Shown here piece after piece: positions 43,878-43,936 of a stretch of 43,936 nt of DNA (the first letter of the stretch is position 1; each line of letters starts with the position of its first letter). The notes beneath the pieces were generated by a model, which saw nothing but the letters and a program-made list of their open reading frames with translations, did not search any database and was not told where the DNA came from. The DNA is taken from positions 1 to 43,936 of the forward strand of contig JAPLOL010000035.1 in the NCBI GenBank assembly GCA_026400735.1, given 5' to 3'. The position numbers were made by a program, and so were the translations under genes. The stretch comes from Alphaproteobacteria bacterium. GTDB lineage: Bacteria; Pseudomonadota; Alphaproteobacteria; Caulobacterales; Aquidulcibacteraceae.

Positions 43878-43936
43878 TCAAGCCGATTGAGCGATTAGTA
43901 CCAGTCAGCTTCAAGCCTCGCGGCTCTTCCACACCT
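43878..43936 (-). rRNA. 23S ribosomal RNA, 3' end (partial)
   Basis: The minus strand here reads AGGTGTGGAAGAGCCGCGAG then GACTGGTACTAATCGCTCAA and ends CGGCTTGA. This is the conserved 3' end of 23S rRNA. The rest lies beyond the right edge, with the operon transcribed leftward. Confidence 0.93.

Overview
The window looks like a chromosomal segment of a GC-rich alphaproteobacterium, most likely of the Caulobacterales/Hyphomonadales kind. This rests on gene content: a CysD plus fused CysN-CysC pair, several acyl-CoA dehydrogenases, an Ada-like/AlkA fusion, a DUF1289 protein, and a leftward rRNA operon ordered 23S-5S-tRNA-fMet. The taxonomic call is inference; no 16S gene is present.

Layout. 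(1) 1-5375 is one end of an integrated element. It holds a large SNF2-type helicase running off the left edge, a ribbon-helix-helix (RHH) protein overlapping it, an array of five hairpin-bearing tandem repeats (2505-2811), a second RHH protein flanked by TATATAC palindromes, and a two-gene unit of a small acidic protein plus a large serine recombinase. The recombinase reading frame runs into a tRNA-Val(CAC) gene (5332-5406), which marks the element boundary. (2) 5507-9184 is a ferric-iron ABC transporter operon behind a Fur-like palindrome. The binding protein lacks a normal start codon, and the ATPase has a TAA codon inside Walker A. (3) 9151-20895 is mostly leftward housekeeping and accessory genes: a methyltransferase-like protein, a hydrolase lipoprotein, a uracil-DNA glycosylase, a TetR regulator facing a membrane protein, a sensor kinase, small proteins, a frameshifted CbrC-family gene, an acyl-CoA dehydrogenase, a thioesterase, a CHAD protein and a nucleoside transporter. 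(4) 21006-32322 has an SDR, a DUF2339 membrane protein, a monooxygenase-fold protein, an alkylation-repair operon (Ada/AlkA fusion plus Ogt) facing an arylsulfatase, a pair of acyl-CoA dehydrogenases and small secreted proteins. (5) 32428-37725 has a promoter region with two matched palindromes, DUF1289, a TauE/SafE permease, DusA, and the sulfate-activation genes cysD and cysNC. (6) 37722-43383 has an SDR with a palindromic operator candidate, a LytS/LytTR-like two-component pair, and a three-gene surface-glycan cluster. (7) 43411-43936 is the 3' end of an rRNA operon on the minus strand.

The most unusual signals are the covarying hairpin array in the element, the repeated palindromes around the RHH gene and recombinase operon, and two genes (fbpC, cbrC) broken by single lesions that are either real decay or base-call errors. 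No CRISPR array or insertion sequence was seen.
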